Assembly: GCF_028688795.1 (NCBI RefSeq)
Contig: NZ_JAQTXM010000037.1
Span: 1-41,518, forward strand
DNA: 41,518 nucleotides
Source: Rhodoferax sp.
GTDB lineage: Bacteria; Pseudomonadota; Gammaproteobacteria; Burkholderiales; Burkholderiaceae_C
Reading direction: 5' to 3'
Below the pieces are notes generated by a model, which made no database searches, was not told where the DNA came from, and saw only the letters and a list, made by a program, of their open reading frames with translations. This document shows, piece after piece, positions 15,559 through 22,885 of this stretch. The position numbers were made by a program, and so were the translations under genes. How positions within the stretch are numbered: the first letter of the stretch is position 1; the number at the start of each line of letters is the position of its first letter.

Positions 15559-16649
15559 TGACCGAACACACCGAATCAGATTACCAGGCCCGCTATTGGC
15601 ACTGGCTAGACGATGGTCGCATGCAATGCGACCTGTGCCCGCGTGACTGCAAGCTGCATGAGGGCCAGCGCGGTGCCTGTTTTGTGCGCATGCGCCAGGG
15701 TGAGCAGATGATTCTGACCACTTACGGGCGCTCCTCCGGGTTTTGTATTGATCCCATCGAGAAGAAACCGCTGAACAACTTTTACCCCGGCAGCAGTGTG
15801 CTGTCGTTTGGCACGGCGGGCTGTAACCTGGCCTGCAAGTTTTGCCAAAACTGGGACATCAGCAAATCACGCGACATGGACCGCCTGATGGACCAGGCCT
15901 CGCCCGAGGCAATTGCCAAGGCCGCGGTTGCCAACCACTGCAAGAGTGTGGCGTTTACCTACAACGACCCGGTGATCTTTGCCGAATACGCCATGGACGT
16001 GGCCGATGCCTGCCACGCGCGCGGTGTGCAAACCGTGGCGGTCACCGCGGGCTACATCAATGAGGTGGCCCGGCGTGATTTTTACGCCAAGATGGATGCT
16101 GCCAACGTCGACCTGAAAGCGTTCACCGAAGATTTTTATTTCAAGCTGACCGGTGCGCATTTGCAGCCCGTGCTTGACACGCTGGTCTACCTCAAGCGCG
16201 AAACCCAAGTGTGGTTTGAACTCACCACGCTGCTGATTCCAGGGCACAACGATTCAGACGAAGAGCTCACTGCCATGAGCCAGTGGATCATGACCGAGCT
16301 GGGCCCCGACGTGCCCTTGCATTTTTCGGCCTTCCACCCGGATTTCAAAATGCTCGATGTGCCCGCCACGCCGCCCGCCACCCTGGTGCGTGCGCGCCAG
16401 ATTGCGCTGCAGGCGGGCTTGAACTATGTGTACACCGGCAATGTGCATAACATTGAGGGCGACACCACTTTTTGCCCGGAGTGCCATGCGCCACTGATCG
16501 TGCGGGATTGGTACTTGATCAAAAAGTACCGGCTGACGGCGCAGGGCCATTGCCCTGACTGTGGTGCGGCAGTGGCGGGCCGGTTTGCCAGTAAGGCCGA
16601 GCACTTTGGCCGCCAGCGTATCCCGTTGATGATGTCCGCCCCAACGTGA
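15558..16649 (+). CDS. amrS: AmmeMemoRadiSam system radical SAM enzyme
   Basis: A 363-residue radical SAM protein resembling pyruvate formate-lyase activating enzymes. The iron-sulfur motif is CNLACKFC (C89, C93, C96). An N-terminal cysteine cluster (CDLCPRDCKL and GACFVR) precedes it, and a C-terminal zinc-ribbon-like pair (FCPECH and HCPDCG) follows it. The second ATG of the doublet at 15555/15558 has the better distance to AGGAGG. The association of the three genes is the defining feature of the AmmeMemoRadiSam system; the substrate modified is unknown. One possibility is that it modifies AmrA or AmrB. Confidence 0.93.
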   Translation: MTEHTESDYQARYWHWLDDGRMQCDLCPRDCKLHEGQRGACFVRMRQGEQMILTTYGRSSGFCIDPIEKKPLNNFYPGSSVLSFGTAGCNLACKFCQNWDISKSRDMDRLMDQASPEAIAKAAVANHCKSVAFTYNDPVIFAEYAMDVADACHARGVQTVAVTAGYINEVARRDFYAKMDAANVDLKAFTEDFYFKLTGAHLQPVLDTLVYLKRETQVWFELTTLLIPGHNDSDEELTAMSQWIMTELGPDVPLHFSAFHPDFKMLDVPATPPATLVRARQIALQAGLNYVYTGNVHNIEGDTTFCPECHAPLIVRDWYLIKKYRLTAQGHCPDCGAAVAGRFASKAEHFGRQRIPLMMSAPT

Positions 16650-16694
16650 AGGCAGATACGGTTGAGGTGTCGTGACGCGTTAATAAGCGGTCGG

Positions 16695-16730
16695 TTGATG
16701 CGGCTGGCGGGGATAGAACCCAATACTATG
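16695..16730 (-). repeat. Partial, internally deleted copy of tRNA-Arg (candidate attachment site)
   Basis: Bases 16695-16722 match the 3' part of the tRNA-Arg gene (18384-18411) at 26 of 28 positions, including GCGGCTGGCGGGGAT. The match then jumps to CCAATACT, which in the intact tRNA gene lies about 20 bp further on (18431-18438). So this is a fragment with the anticodon-side segment removed. Its direct orientation relative to the tRNA 3' end is what integration at a tRNA gene would leave behind. Confidence 0.65.
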
Positions 16731-16804
16731 GCCCCCTACATCGCCCGATAGGTTGACTAATTCTGTATCAGACTTTTGTAGCAATGACCCTTACCTGAGG
16801 CAAG

Positions 16805-17506
16805 CTAGAAATTCCAAACGTAGCGATCATCGCCATGGACCATCATGACTGATGTCCGTGTTGTCTTGCAGTGCCACGTTTGTTGCGTCTTGCCCTGATC
16901 AACCATCTCAAGTGCTTCGACATCCAGGACCGCAGCACATCGCTCTGCCGGGGCTCGCACGGATTCGTAGCAAATCCACTGCACACCCTTGTCCCGTGCC
17001 GCATCGGCCACCGCCTGGGTTTCGGTGTAATCGCTGCCATGCGTCCAGGCCGCAGACGCTGCAAGCCACGGTTCGCTCATCAGATCAATAGCACGACCCT
17101 CAACCTCCGCCTGAAAGAAAGTGTGCTCGGTAAGCAGGTCGGTGTTCAGCAACGGCACGCTGTCCATGATGAAGCGATAGCGCCAATAGGCGACCTCCGC
17201 GCAGGCTGCATGGAGCGCTTCAGCACCGTACCAAAGGCCGAGGGTTCCAGCACGCCGGAACCGGCTGGGGTGTTGCGGTCGATAGCGAAAGGGGGTTGCA
17301 AGCAGGTAATGCTTCGGCACTTTCATGGCCGGCATGGGTGGCTTGCTGACCTCCAGAAGTTGTTCGAGCATGAGTTGCTCGTCAGTGTCATCAACCAAGC
17401 GCATCGTTGAGACCACATGCTGCGCTTCAACGCCGCGCCAAGCCAACATGGTCTTTTGTACCACCCCGCTGTCAAACCAAGAAGTGCTCCATACGGAGTC
17501 GGTCAT
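16805..17506 (-). CDS. RES-domain toxin of a type II toxin-antitoxin pair
   Basis: A 233-residue RES-domain protein. Characterised members deplete NAD+ and stop growth when free of their antitoxin. The domain spans about residues 25-215, with FRRAGTLGLWYGAEALHAAC and AEVAYWRYRF containing the conserved Arg, Tyr and Glu positions, and CYESVRAPAERCAAVLD towards the end. The gene overlaps the upstream antitoxin by 4 bp (ATGA), so translation is coupled. It sits inside a stretch bounded by a tRNA-Arg gene and a partial tRNA copy, so it was probably acquired. No disruption is seen. Confidence 0.9.
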   Translation of the reverse strand: MTDSVWSTSWFDSGVVQKTMLAWRGVEAQHVVSTMRLVDDTDEQLMLEQLLEVSKPPMPAMKVPKHYLLATPFRYRPQHPSRFRRAGTLGLWYGAEALHAACAEVAYWRYRFIMDSVPLLNTDLLTEHTFFQAEVEGRAIDLMSEPWLAASAAWTHGSDYTETQAVADAARDKGVQWICYESVRAPAERCAAVLDVEALEMVDQGKTQQTWHCKTTRTSVMMVHGDDRYVWNF

Positions 17507-17877
17507 GCCGGTGCCCGCATGCCATCGAGGTAGTTTAGGGTTGCGACCAAGCCGTCAGGCCGCTCGATGAGTTGCAGGGGCACGCCGCCAAGCGCCTTAT
17601 TCATCCCCCGCATCCAATCTTTGCGCTTTTGATCGTCTGTGCCAACCAGTGCATCCAAAGAGCGGTAAACCCGAACCAGCAACAAGGACAGTTCGCCGAC
17701 TTTTGAATTGGGGTCAAGTGGATACTGACCTTTGCGAATGCGCGAGACAGTTGGCTCGCTCACACCGATGATCCGAGCCAAGGCTGCACCAGACAGTCCC
17801 AACAAATCAGTGGCACGAGCTGTTGCTTTAGCGAGTACGAAGCCCGGGTCAGGCTTAGGCGCAGTTTTAGTGTTCAT
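17503..17877 (-). CDS. Xre/MbcA/ParS-family antitoxin
   Basis: A 124-residue antitoxin of the Xre type with a C-terminal MbcA/ParS toxin-binding domain. The helix-turn-helix is LLGLSGAALARIIGVSEPTV (about residues 25-44) followed by SRIRKGQYPLDP; the toxin-binding part contains LLLVRVYRSLDALVG and MNKALGGVPLQLIERPDGLV, ending in LNYLDGMRAPA. It would bind and block the RES toxin and repress its own promoter. The order antitoxin then toxin and the ATGA overlap are standard for these pairs. Confidence 0.92.
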   Translation of the reverse strand: MNTKTAPKPDPGFVLAKATARATDLLGLSGAALARIIGVSEPTVSRIRKGQYPLDPNSKVGELSLLLVRVYRSLDALVGTDDQKRKDWMRGMNKALGGVPLQLIERPDGLVATLNYLDGMRAPA

Positions 17878-17910
17878 GTGGTCTCAATTTCTTTCAGTAG
17901 AAGCATTTTT

Positions 17911-17934
17911 GCACAATCATTTAATAATTGCATG
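17911..17934. promoter_or_regulatory. Candidate operator of the RES/Xre pair
   Basis: An imperfect palindrome with arms around CAAT and ATTG lies about 35-55 bp upstream of the antitoxin start in an AT-rich stretch. This is where an autoregulatory Xre antitoxin would be expected to bind. Confidence 0.35.
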
Positions 17935-17999
17935 TTTTTCCAAGTGCTTGCCACATGTATTGCGACTACTTTTGCGCTTAATGTCCAAGACTCACGACC

Positions 18000-18203
18000 A
18001 GGCCCGCAGGCTGGCGTGGTGCTGGGTTGGGCAAAGTGTTGATTGGATGCGCAGTGGATCGCTGTTTGAAAGCACGCAAGCAGGCGGCGGCGTTTGCGTT
18101 GTTGGTCGATGAACAAAACGCATAGGCCAAGAGCTTTTACGAACACTTCGGATTTACGGCATGCGCCGACTCACCGATGACGCTTTACCTGCCACTGGTC
18201 TGA
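18000..18203 (+). pseudogene. GNAT-type toxin acetyltransferase, C-terminal remnant
   Basis: In one frame the plus strand reads RGAGLGKVLIGCAVDRCLKA (acetyl-CoA loop and following helix), then KQAAAFALLVDEQNA, an in-frame TAG at 18123-18125, then AKSFYEHFGFTACADSPMTL and YLPLV before the stop at 18201-18203. This is the recognisable end of the GNAT toxins that inhibit translation by acetylating aminoacyl-tRNA. The frame seems to shift upstream of about 18009 and the N-terminal part is missing, as is any ribbon-helix-helix antitoxin. It is a dead second toxin next to the live RES/Xre pair. Confidence 0.75.
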
Positions 18204-18384
18204 TCTGGTTTCTGCTACGGCTCAGGGGGGAGGATTTTGAGCGGCACTTGCGCAGCGTTACCAGTCATAGGGTTTCAGGCCCTAGATGACTCTTTAAGGA
18301 TGATGACTGTCATTCGCGCGGTACTTTCGTAAGTCAAGTACGCAGCGGAAGCTGACCGCCATGAACGACAAGTTCACTATCATT

Positions 18385-18460
18385 TGGTGCGGCTGGCGGG
18401 GATCGAACCCACGACCCTTGGCTTCGGAGGCCAATACTCTATCCACTGAGCTACAGCCGC
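18385..18460 (-). tRNA. tRNA-Arg (anticodon CCG)
   Basis: The minus strand from 18460 folds as a full cloverleaf. The acceptor stem pairs GCGGCTG with CAGCCGC, the D-arm is GCTCAGTGGATAGAGT, the anticodon stem-loop is TTGGCCTCCGAAGCCAA with CCG at positions 34-36, and the T-arm contains GGTTCGATCC. A genomic CCA is encoded at 18387-18385. The 3' end faces the RES/Xre region and is duplicated in part near 16695. Confidence 0.95.
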
Positions 18461-18615
18461 AAGCTGCATGACGTTTGCAAGGGCCGTATTCTCTCACACG
18501 AACCTCAGGGCAAGTGGCTGCCCATCGCCAGATGGCCAAGCATGCCCCGGCTACATGGCAAGGCGGCACCTATAATTTTGCACAAGCTTTTTTCCACAAT
18601 TCCAAAGAGGTCACC

Positions 18616-19161
18616 ATGAGCGACAACCACCACGCCAGCGGGCACGATTCACACGCCGCGCCTACCCCAAGTGCAGCCAAGAAGGTGTTTAACCTGGTTG
18701 TTTTGTTGGGCTTGCCGCTCATCGTCGTGGGGTCTTTGGTTGGCTATTACAAGTCGCAGGACAGTGCCCAGGCCGGTAGCATGTCTGAAGAAGCGGTGAC
18801 TGCGCGTATCCAGAAAGTGGGCATGTTGCAGCTGGGCGAGTCCAAGCGCGAGCTGAAAACTGGCGAAGAAGTTTTCAAGGCGCAGTGCACCACCTGTCAC
18901 ACCGCTGGTTTGTTGGCTGCGCCAAAATTGGGCGATGCGGCAGCCTGGGGGCCACGGATTGCCACGGGTTATGAGACGCTGCTGCACTCGGCACTCAAGG
19001 GTAAGAATGCCATGACCGCTCAAGGCGGCGGTGCATTTTCTGACTATGAAGTGGGGCGTGCGGTGGTTTACATGGCCAATGCGGGCGGCGCTAAGTTTGC
19101 TGAGCCCAAAGCGCCTGAAGGGGCTGCAGCACCTGCGCCAGCGACTTCAGCCGCAAAATAG
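18616..19161 (+). CDS. Membrane-anchored cytochrome c (c5-like)
   Basis: A 181-residue protein with a cytoplasmic histidine-rich N-terminus (NHHASGHDSHAA), one membrane helix (about 24-44, VFNLVVLLGLPLIVVGSLVG) and a periplasmic cytochrome c domain. The single heme site is CTTCH at 91-95; the distal Met is probably in KNAMTAQGGG. The domain ends with YEVGRAVVYMANAGG, as in cytochrome c5. A low-complexity Ala/Pro tail follows. It would carry electrons to a terminal oxidase or other periplasmic acceptor. The ATG at 18616 follows AGAGG; longer frames run back toward the tRNA gene and are not coding. Confidence 0.88.
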   Translation: MSDNHHASGHDSHAAPTPSAAKKVFNLVVLLGLPLIVVGSLVGYYKSQDSAQAGSMSEEAVTARIQKVGMLQLGESKRELKTGEEVFKAQCTTCHTAGLLAAPKLGDAAAWGPRIATGYETLLHSALKGKNAMTAQGGGAFSDYEVGRAVVYMANAGGAKFAEPKAPEGAAAPAPATSAAK

Positions 19162-19171
19162 ATATCTAAGC

Positions 19172-19226
19172 GTTTTGACCTCTAGGTCACGTATTTATTG
19201 CGCAAGCAGCTACTATTTGTGTAGTA
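19172..19226 (-). repeat. Dispersed repeat, copy 4
   Basis: On the minus strand it reads AATAGTAGCTGCTTGCGCAA and further on GACCTAGAGGTC. It supplies the last codons and the stop of the gene at 19213-19749. Confidence 0.7.
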
Positions 19227-19749
19227 ACTCGGGGCTTTTGGTAAAGCCAAACTGTGGCTCCAGTTCTGCCCGCAACACGTCTTTGGGCCGCCATTGGCCT
19301 TGTTCAACGGCCAGCGCGGCCTGCCCGATGTCCTGGGTGTGAACCAGGCCAAAGCCGATGTCCGCTTCAAGGTACAAATGCCCTGATTCGTCCAGCCAGC
19401 AGTGCTTGACCTGGGCGCTGCGCCCCATGTGGTCTTGAACGGCGCCGTCGGGCTGCAGACGCCACACCAGCGGGGCGGCTTGCAATTCAACAAAAACGCG
19501 TTGCGGTCCGTTCTGAAAATACCAGCAGCCTCGGGCGTCTGCCGCATAGTTGCGGGCAATGAAGTCAATGAGTTTGCCGTGGCGTAGTTCCGAGCCCTTG
19601 CTTCCAGCAATGCCGCTACCGAACCGGCCCAGGGCCTGTGCCTGGTCATCACGCATGTACCAGTTGCCACGCGCGTCCAGCCCCAGCCAGCCGTAGCAGT
19701 CTGGCACGTTGGGCCATTTGGCCATGGCTTGTTTGACGATGTCATCCAT
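19213..19749 (-). CDS. Conserved Burkholderiales protein of unknown function (DUF2946-like)
   Basis: A 178-residue soluble protein starting MDDIVKQAMAKWPNVPDCYG and continuing WLGLDARGNWYMRDDQAQAL. I recall this sequence type as conserved next to YheT-like hydrolases in Comamonadaceae, possibly filed under DUF2946, but I am not certain of the name. Aromatic-rich repeats of the form GxWYMRD, GCWYFQNGPQR and GHLYLEADI suggest a beta-rich fold. There is no signal peptide or membrane helix. It overlaps the upstream hydrolase gene by 8 bp, so the two are coupled. Its last codons lie inside a dispersed repeat. Confidence 0.75.
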   Translation of the reverse strand: MDDIVKQAMAKWPNVPDCYGWLGLDARGNWYMRDDQAQALGRFGSGIAGSKGSELRHGKLIDFIARNYAADARGCWYFQNGPQRVFVELQAAPLVWRLQPDGAVQDHMGRSAQVKHCWLDESGHLYLEADIGFGLVHTQDIGQAALAVEQGQWRPKDVLRAELEPQFGFTKSPELLHK

Positions 19750-20755
19750 GAGGGAAGGCTTTCAAATTGAGGTTGGATTGCTGCGCCAGCCATTGCACCA
19801 CGGCTTCAGGCAAGGCCTGGGCGTGGCCTGGCCATGGCCCTTGCGAAAACCCGACATGCCCGCCGTGGCGCGGCTGCCACAAGCTGACGTGTCGGCTTGC
19901 TGCGCCAAGGGGTGGCAGACTGGCGGCAGGAATAAACGGGTCGTTCTGAGCGTTAACCAGCAGCGAAGGCAACAAAAGGCGCGCCAGGTGCGGTTTGGAC
20001 GAGGCTTTTTGCCAGTAGTCGGCGGTGTTTTTGAAGCCGTGCACAGGCGCGGTGAAGGCGTTGTCAAATTCGTACAGGGTGCGCGCCGCCAGCAGCTTCG
20101 GTGCATTGAACAGGCCCGGGTGCTGGGCCAGTTTTAACATCGCTTTGGGCTTCATGCTGCGTAAGAACATGCGGGTGTAGACCCAGCGGTTAAAGCCATG
20201 GCCCATGGCGTGGCCACTGGCGGCCAAGTCGACCGGGGCTGAAATGCTGGCCACGGCACTGGCTACTTGTGCGGCCTGGCTGCCTGCCTCTTGCGCCCAG
20301 CGCAACACAGCGTTACCGCCGAGCGACACCCCAACCACCAGCAGGGGACAGGATGCGTGCTGGCGCAGGCGCTGCAGGATCCAGCCAATTTCTTCAAAAT
20401 CGCCAGAGTGGTAGGCCCGTGGTGCGCGATTGATCTCACCGCTGCAGCCCCTGAAGTGCGGCACGGCATACGCCAGCCCGCAGCGCTGGGCATGGCGGGC
20501 AAAAGCCAGCGCGTAATGGCTTTGTGACGAGCCCTCCAGCCCATGAAACAGCACCAGCAGAGGGGCTTGGCTCGGTGTCGGGCAGGGCGCGTCCTGCCAG
20601 TCGACGTCAATGAAGTCGCCATCTGGCGTGGGCCAGCGCTCGCGTCGGTAGCTAACAGGGGTGGTGTCTTTCGCCGACGCGTGGCGGGCGTGCAGGGCCG
20701 GCCAGATGGTTTGCAAGTGACCACCGGGCAGCCACCACGGCACTACTGTGTTCAT
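19742..20755 (-). CDS. Alpha/beta-hydrolase, YheT family
   Basis: A 337-residue hydrolase of the YheT/ABHD1-3 family. The opening PWWLPGGHLQTIWPAL is characteristic, followed by VLFHGLEGSSQSHYA (oxyanion region) and the nucleophile elbow GVSLGGN. The acid and histidine are likely in NAQNDPFIP and RHGGHVGF. The substrate is unknown; esters of lipids are plausible. The start codon at 20755 lies at the edge of a dispersed repeat, and no ribosome site is seen upstream because the repeat fills that stretch. It is coupled to the downstream conserved gene by an 8-bp overlap. Confidence 0.88.
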   Translation of the reverse strand: MNTVVPWWLPGGHLQTIWPALHARHASAKDTTPVSYRRERWPTPDGDFIDVDWQDAPCPTPSQAPLLVLFHGLEGSSQSHYALAFARHAQRCGLAYAVPHFRGCSGEINRAPRAYHSGDFEEIGWILQRLRQHASCPLLVVGVSLGGNAVLRWAQEAGSQAAQVASAVASISAPVDLAASGHAMGHGFNRWVYTRMFLRSMKPKAMLKLAQHPGLFNAPKLLAARTLYEFDNAFTAPVHGFKNTADYWQKASSKPHLARLLLPSLLVNAQNDPFIPAASLPPLGAASRHVSLWQPRHGGHVGFSQGPWPGHAQALPEAVVQWLAQQSNLNLKAFPHG

Positions 20756-20799
20756 AGCTGCTTGCGCTTTATTTAAAAGGGCTAGAGGCCAATTTAATG
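20754..20799 (+). repeat. Dispersed repeat, copy 5
   Basis: This reads ATAGCTGCTTGCGCTTTATT and then GGGCTAGAGGCC, close to the family consensus. It fills the whole gap between the SnoaL-like gene (whose stop, 20794-20796, lies within it) and the YheT-like gene (whose start codon it overlaps). Confidence 0.8.
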
Positions 20800-21243
20800 T
20801 AGAACAGGAGGGGTTTCAGTGATGTCTTGCGCCTCACGCGGGTTGCCGGGGCTGGCGTGGTGCGCAACCAATCGCCATCCTTGGGCGGTCTTGTGATAAA
20901 CATTGGTGGCCATCACAAAGGCCTCCACCGGGCCTTCGTTGGTGAGGATGTCAATGCGCTCGCGTACGCTGTGCACGGCGCACGCCAGGGCTTCAATTTT
21001 GCGCACGGCGAGCGGCGCAATGCGCAGGCTGCCGTTGGCAAACATGGCTTCAAATGCAGAGCGAATGGCGCCCAGTCCAATCAGGCGCGGACCACCCGGA
21101 TGAATGCAGATCACGTCATCTTCGTCCGCCCAGCAGGCCATCAGGCGCTCCAGGTCGGAGGTTTGTAGGGCCTCGTAAAAGCTGGTTTCAATGTCGTCGG
21201 CAGAGCCACCAACGGTGGCTGCGGTTTTTTTGGCTTTGGACAT
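20794..21243 (-). CDS. SnoaL-like / NTF2-fold protein
   Basis: A 149-residue protein with the NTF2-like cone fold: DDIETSFYEALQTSDLERLM, then ACWADEDDVICIHPGGPRLI and GLGAIRSAFEAMF, ending in WRLVAHHASP. This is the small-ligand or enzyme-like branch often called DUF4440/SnoaL; no specific reaction can be assigned. I chose the ATG at 21243 (MSKAKKTAATV) because a GTG 16 codons upstream adds residues unlike the family; neither has a strong ribosome site. The stop codon is within dispersed repeat copy 5. Confidence 0.8.
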   Translation of the reverse strand: MSKAKKTAATVGGSADDIETSFYEALQTSDLERLMACWADEDDVICIHPGGPRLIGLGAIRSAFEAMFANGSLRIAPLAVRKIEALACAVHSVRERIDILTNEGPVEAFVMATNVYHKTAQGWRLVAHHASPGNPREAQDITETPPVLH

Positions 21244-21341
21244 GGGCGCAATCGGGATGAGAAGCGTTGATTTTGACCGCTTTTGCAGCACCTTGGCTGG
21301 CCCCTTGTGCTACCGTTGCGCTTTACGTTACGGAGGTGTTT

Positions 21342-21929
21342 ATGAAACGCTGGTTTTTCATGCTGATGGCGGCTGTGCTCCTGACGGGCTGCGGCTACAA
21401 CGATTTTCAACGCCTGGACGAGCAAACCAAATCGGCCTGGAGTGAGGTGTTGAACCAATACCAGCGCCGCGCTGACTTGGTTCCCAACATTGTGGCCACG
21501 GTCAAAGGCGAGGCGGCCTTTGAACAAGACACGCTGACCAAAGTGATCGAGGCCCGTTCCAAGGCAACGTCGATTCAGGTGACGCCAGAAACGCTCAATG
21601 ACCCAGCGGCTTTCAACAAGTTTCAGGCCGCACAGGGTGAACTGGGCTCGGCCTTGAGTCGCTTGATGGTGGTGGTGGAGCAATACCCCAACCTCAAAGC
21701 CAATCAGGGTTTCAGCGACTTGCGGGTGCAGCTTGAAGGCACTGAAAACCGCATCACGGTGGCGCGCAACCGATACATCCAGGCCGTGCAGGCTTACAAC
21801 GTGCTGGCGCGTAGCTTCCCGAGCAACCTGACCGCCATGGTGTTCAGTTATGCCCCGAAGCCAAATTTTGCGGTGCAAAACGAGGCCGCCATTTCCGCCC
21901 CACCCGTGGTTGATTTCAACAAGAAATGA
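21342..21929 (+). CDS. LemA-family lipoprotein
   Basis: A 195-residue LemA-family protein. The N-terminus has a lipoprotein signal with lipobox LTGC (Cys at about 16), followed by GYNDFQRLDEQTKSAWSEVL and the family hallmark NQYQRRADLVPNIVATVKG. The rest is a helical bundle ending in NVLARSFPSNLTAMVFSYAP. AGG(A/T) sequence CGGAGG precedes the ATG at 21342. It overlaps the next gene by 4 bp (ATGA). LemA proteins commonly travel with TPM-domain proteins, as here; the shared function is not well defined, with envelope stress or protein turnover suggested. Confidence 0.92.
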   Translation: MKRWFFMLMAAVLLTGCGYNDFQRLDEQTKSAWSEVLNQYQRRADLVPNIVATVKGEAAFEQDTLTKVIEARSKATSIQVTPETLNDPAAFNKFQAAQGELGSALSRLMVVVEQYPNLKANQGFSDLRVQLEGTENRITVARNRYIQAVQAYNVLARSFPSNLTAMVFSYAPKPNFAVQNEAAISAPPVVDFNKK

Positions 21930-22885
21930 ACGCGCTCAATCGCTTGCTGGCGCAATGGCAGGCGACACACCTGAGCGCTTGGCAACGCGTCCTGATAGGA
22001 CTTTGTCGCTCTGGATTGCAATCAGCCTTGTGGCTGGCCTGCCTGTTTGCCATCAGCCTGGCCCAGGCGCAGCAAGCCGTTCCGGCTTTGACTGGGCATG
22101 TCGTCGACACCGCTGGCACGCTGGCCCAGGCACAACGTGAAGCGTTAAACGCCAGATTAACGGCATTTGAGCAGGCAAGGGGCTCGCAAGTGGTGTTGTT
22201 GCTGGTGCCCAGCACGCAACCTGAAGACATTGCCTCGTATGCCAATCGGGTGGCCAACACTTGGAAAATTGGCCGTAAGGACATTGGCGATGGCTTGCTG
22301 GTGATCGTGGCGGTGCAAGACCGCAAGCTGCGCATTGAAGTGGCCAAGACGCTGGAGGGTGCCATTCCAGATTTGGCGGCCAAACGCATCATTGATGAAG
22401 CGATCACACCACGCTTCAAGCAGGGCGACTATGCAGGCGGGCTGGATGCCGGTGTTACGCGCATCATGGCGCTCATCACCGGTGAGGCCTTGCCGGAGCC
22501 CCCCAAAACGGGCGCACAGCCAACTGGGGAGTTTGACTGGATGCAGCTGGGCATCTTCATGTTCATCGCCGTGCCGGTGGTTGGCGCGGTCACCAAAAGC
22601 ATCTTCGGCAACCGCCTTGGCGCAGTCGCCACAGGCGGCATAGCTGGCGTCATCACTATGGTGCTCACGGCGAGTTTGCTGATAGCCGGGCTGGCCGGCG
22701 TAGTGGCTTTGGTCTTTACCTTGGTGCAAAACATCCTGGGAAAGCGCGGTAGCGGCGGGCGAGGCACAAGTTGGGGCCACGGCGGCGGTGGGTTTGGTGG
22801 GGGTGGCGGTGGCAGTTTCGGCGGTGGCTTTGGCTCCGGCGGTGGTGGCGATTTTGGTGGCGGTGGTGCCTCGGGAGACTGGTGA
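21926..22885 (+). CDS. TPM-domain membrane protein with glycine-rich tail (YgcG-like)
   Basis: A 319-residue protein. A hydrophobic N-terminal segment (about 30-50) acts as a signal or anchor, ending in LAQAQQAVPALTGHVVDTAG. The TPM domain follows (RGSQVVLLLVPSTQPEDIAS, NRVANTWKIGRKDIGDGLLV). Two or three membrane helices lie at about 205-275, then a low-complexity Gly/Ser-rich tail (about 285-319, GGGGFGGGGGGSFGGGFG) typical of YgcG-like proteins. It is translationally coupled to lemA upstream and to the next TPM gene downstream (stop TGA overlaps ATG by one base). Confidence 0.9.
   Translation: MNALNRLLAQWQATHLSAWQRVLIGLCRSGLQSALWLACLFAISLAQAQQAVPALTGHVVDTAGTLAQAQREALNARLTAFEQARGSQVVLLLVPSTQPEDIASYANRVANTWKIGRKDIGDGLLVIVAVQDRKLRIEVAKTLEGAIPDLAAKRIIDEAITPRFKQGDYAGGLDAGVTRIMALITGEALPEPPKTGAQPTGEFDWMQLGIFMFIAVPVVGAVTKSIFGNRLGAVATGGIAGVITMVLTASLLIAGLAGVVALVFTLVQNILGKRGSGGRGTSWGHGGGGFGGGGGGSFGGGFGSGGGGDFGGGGASGDW

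Noticed and set aside
22771..22885. Glycine codon repeats at the end of the first TPM gene as a CRISPR-like or tandem DNA repeat
   Set aside because: The repetition is explained by a Gly/Ser-rich protein tail that is typical of YgcG-like proteins.
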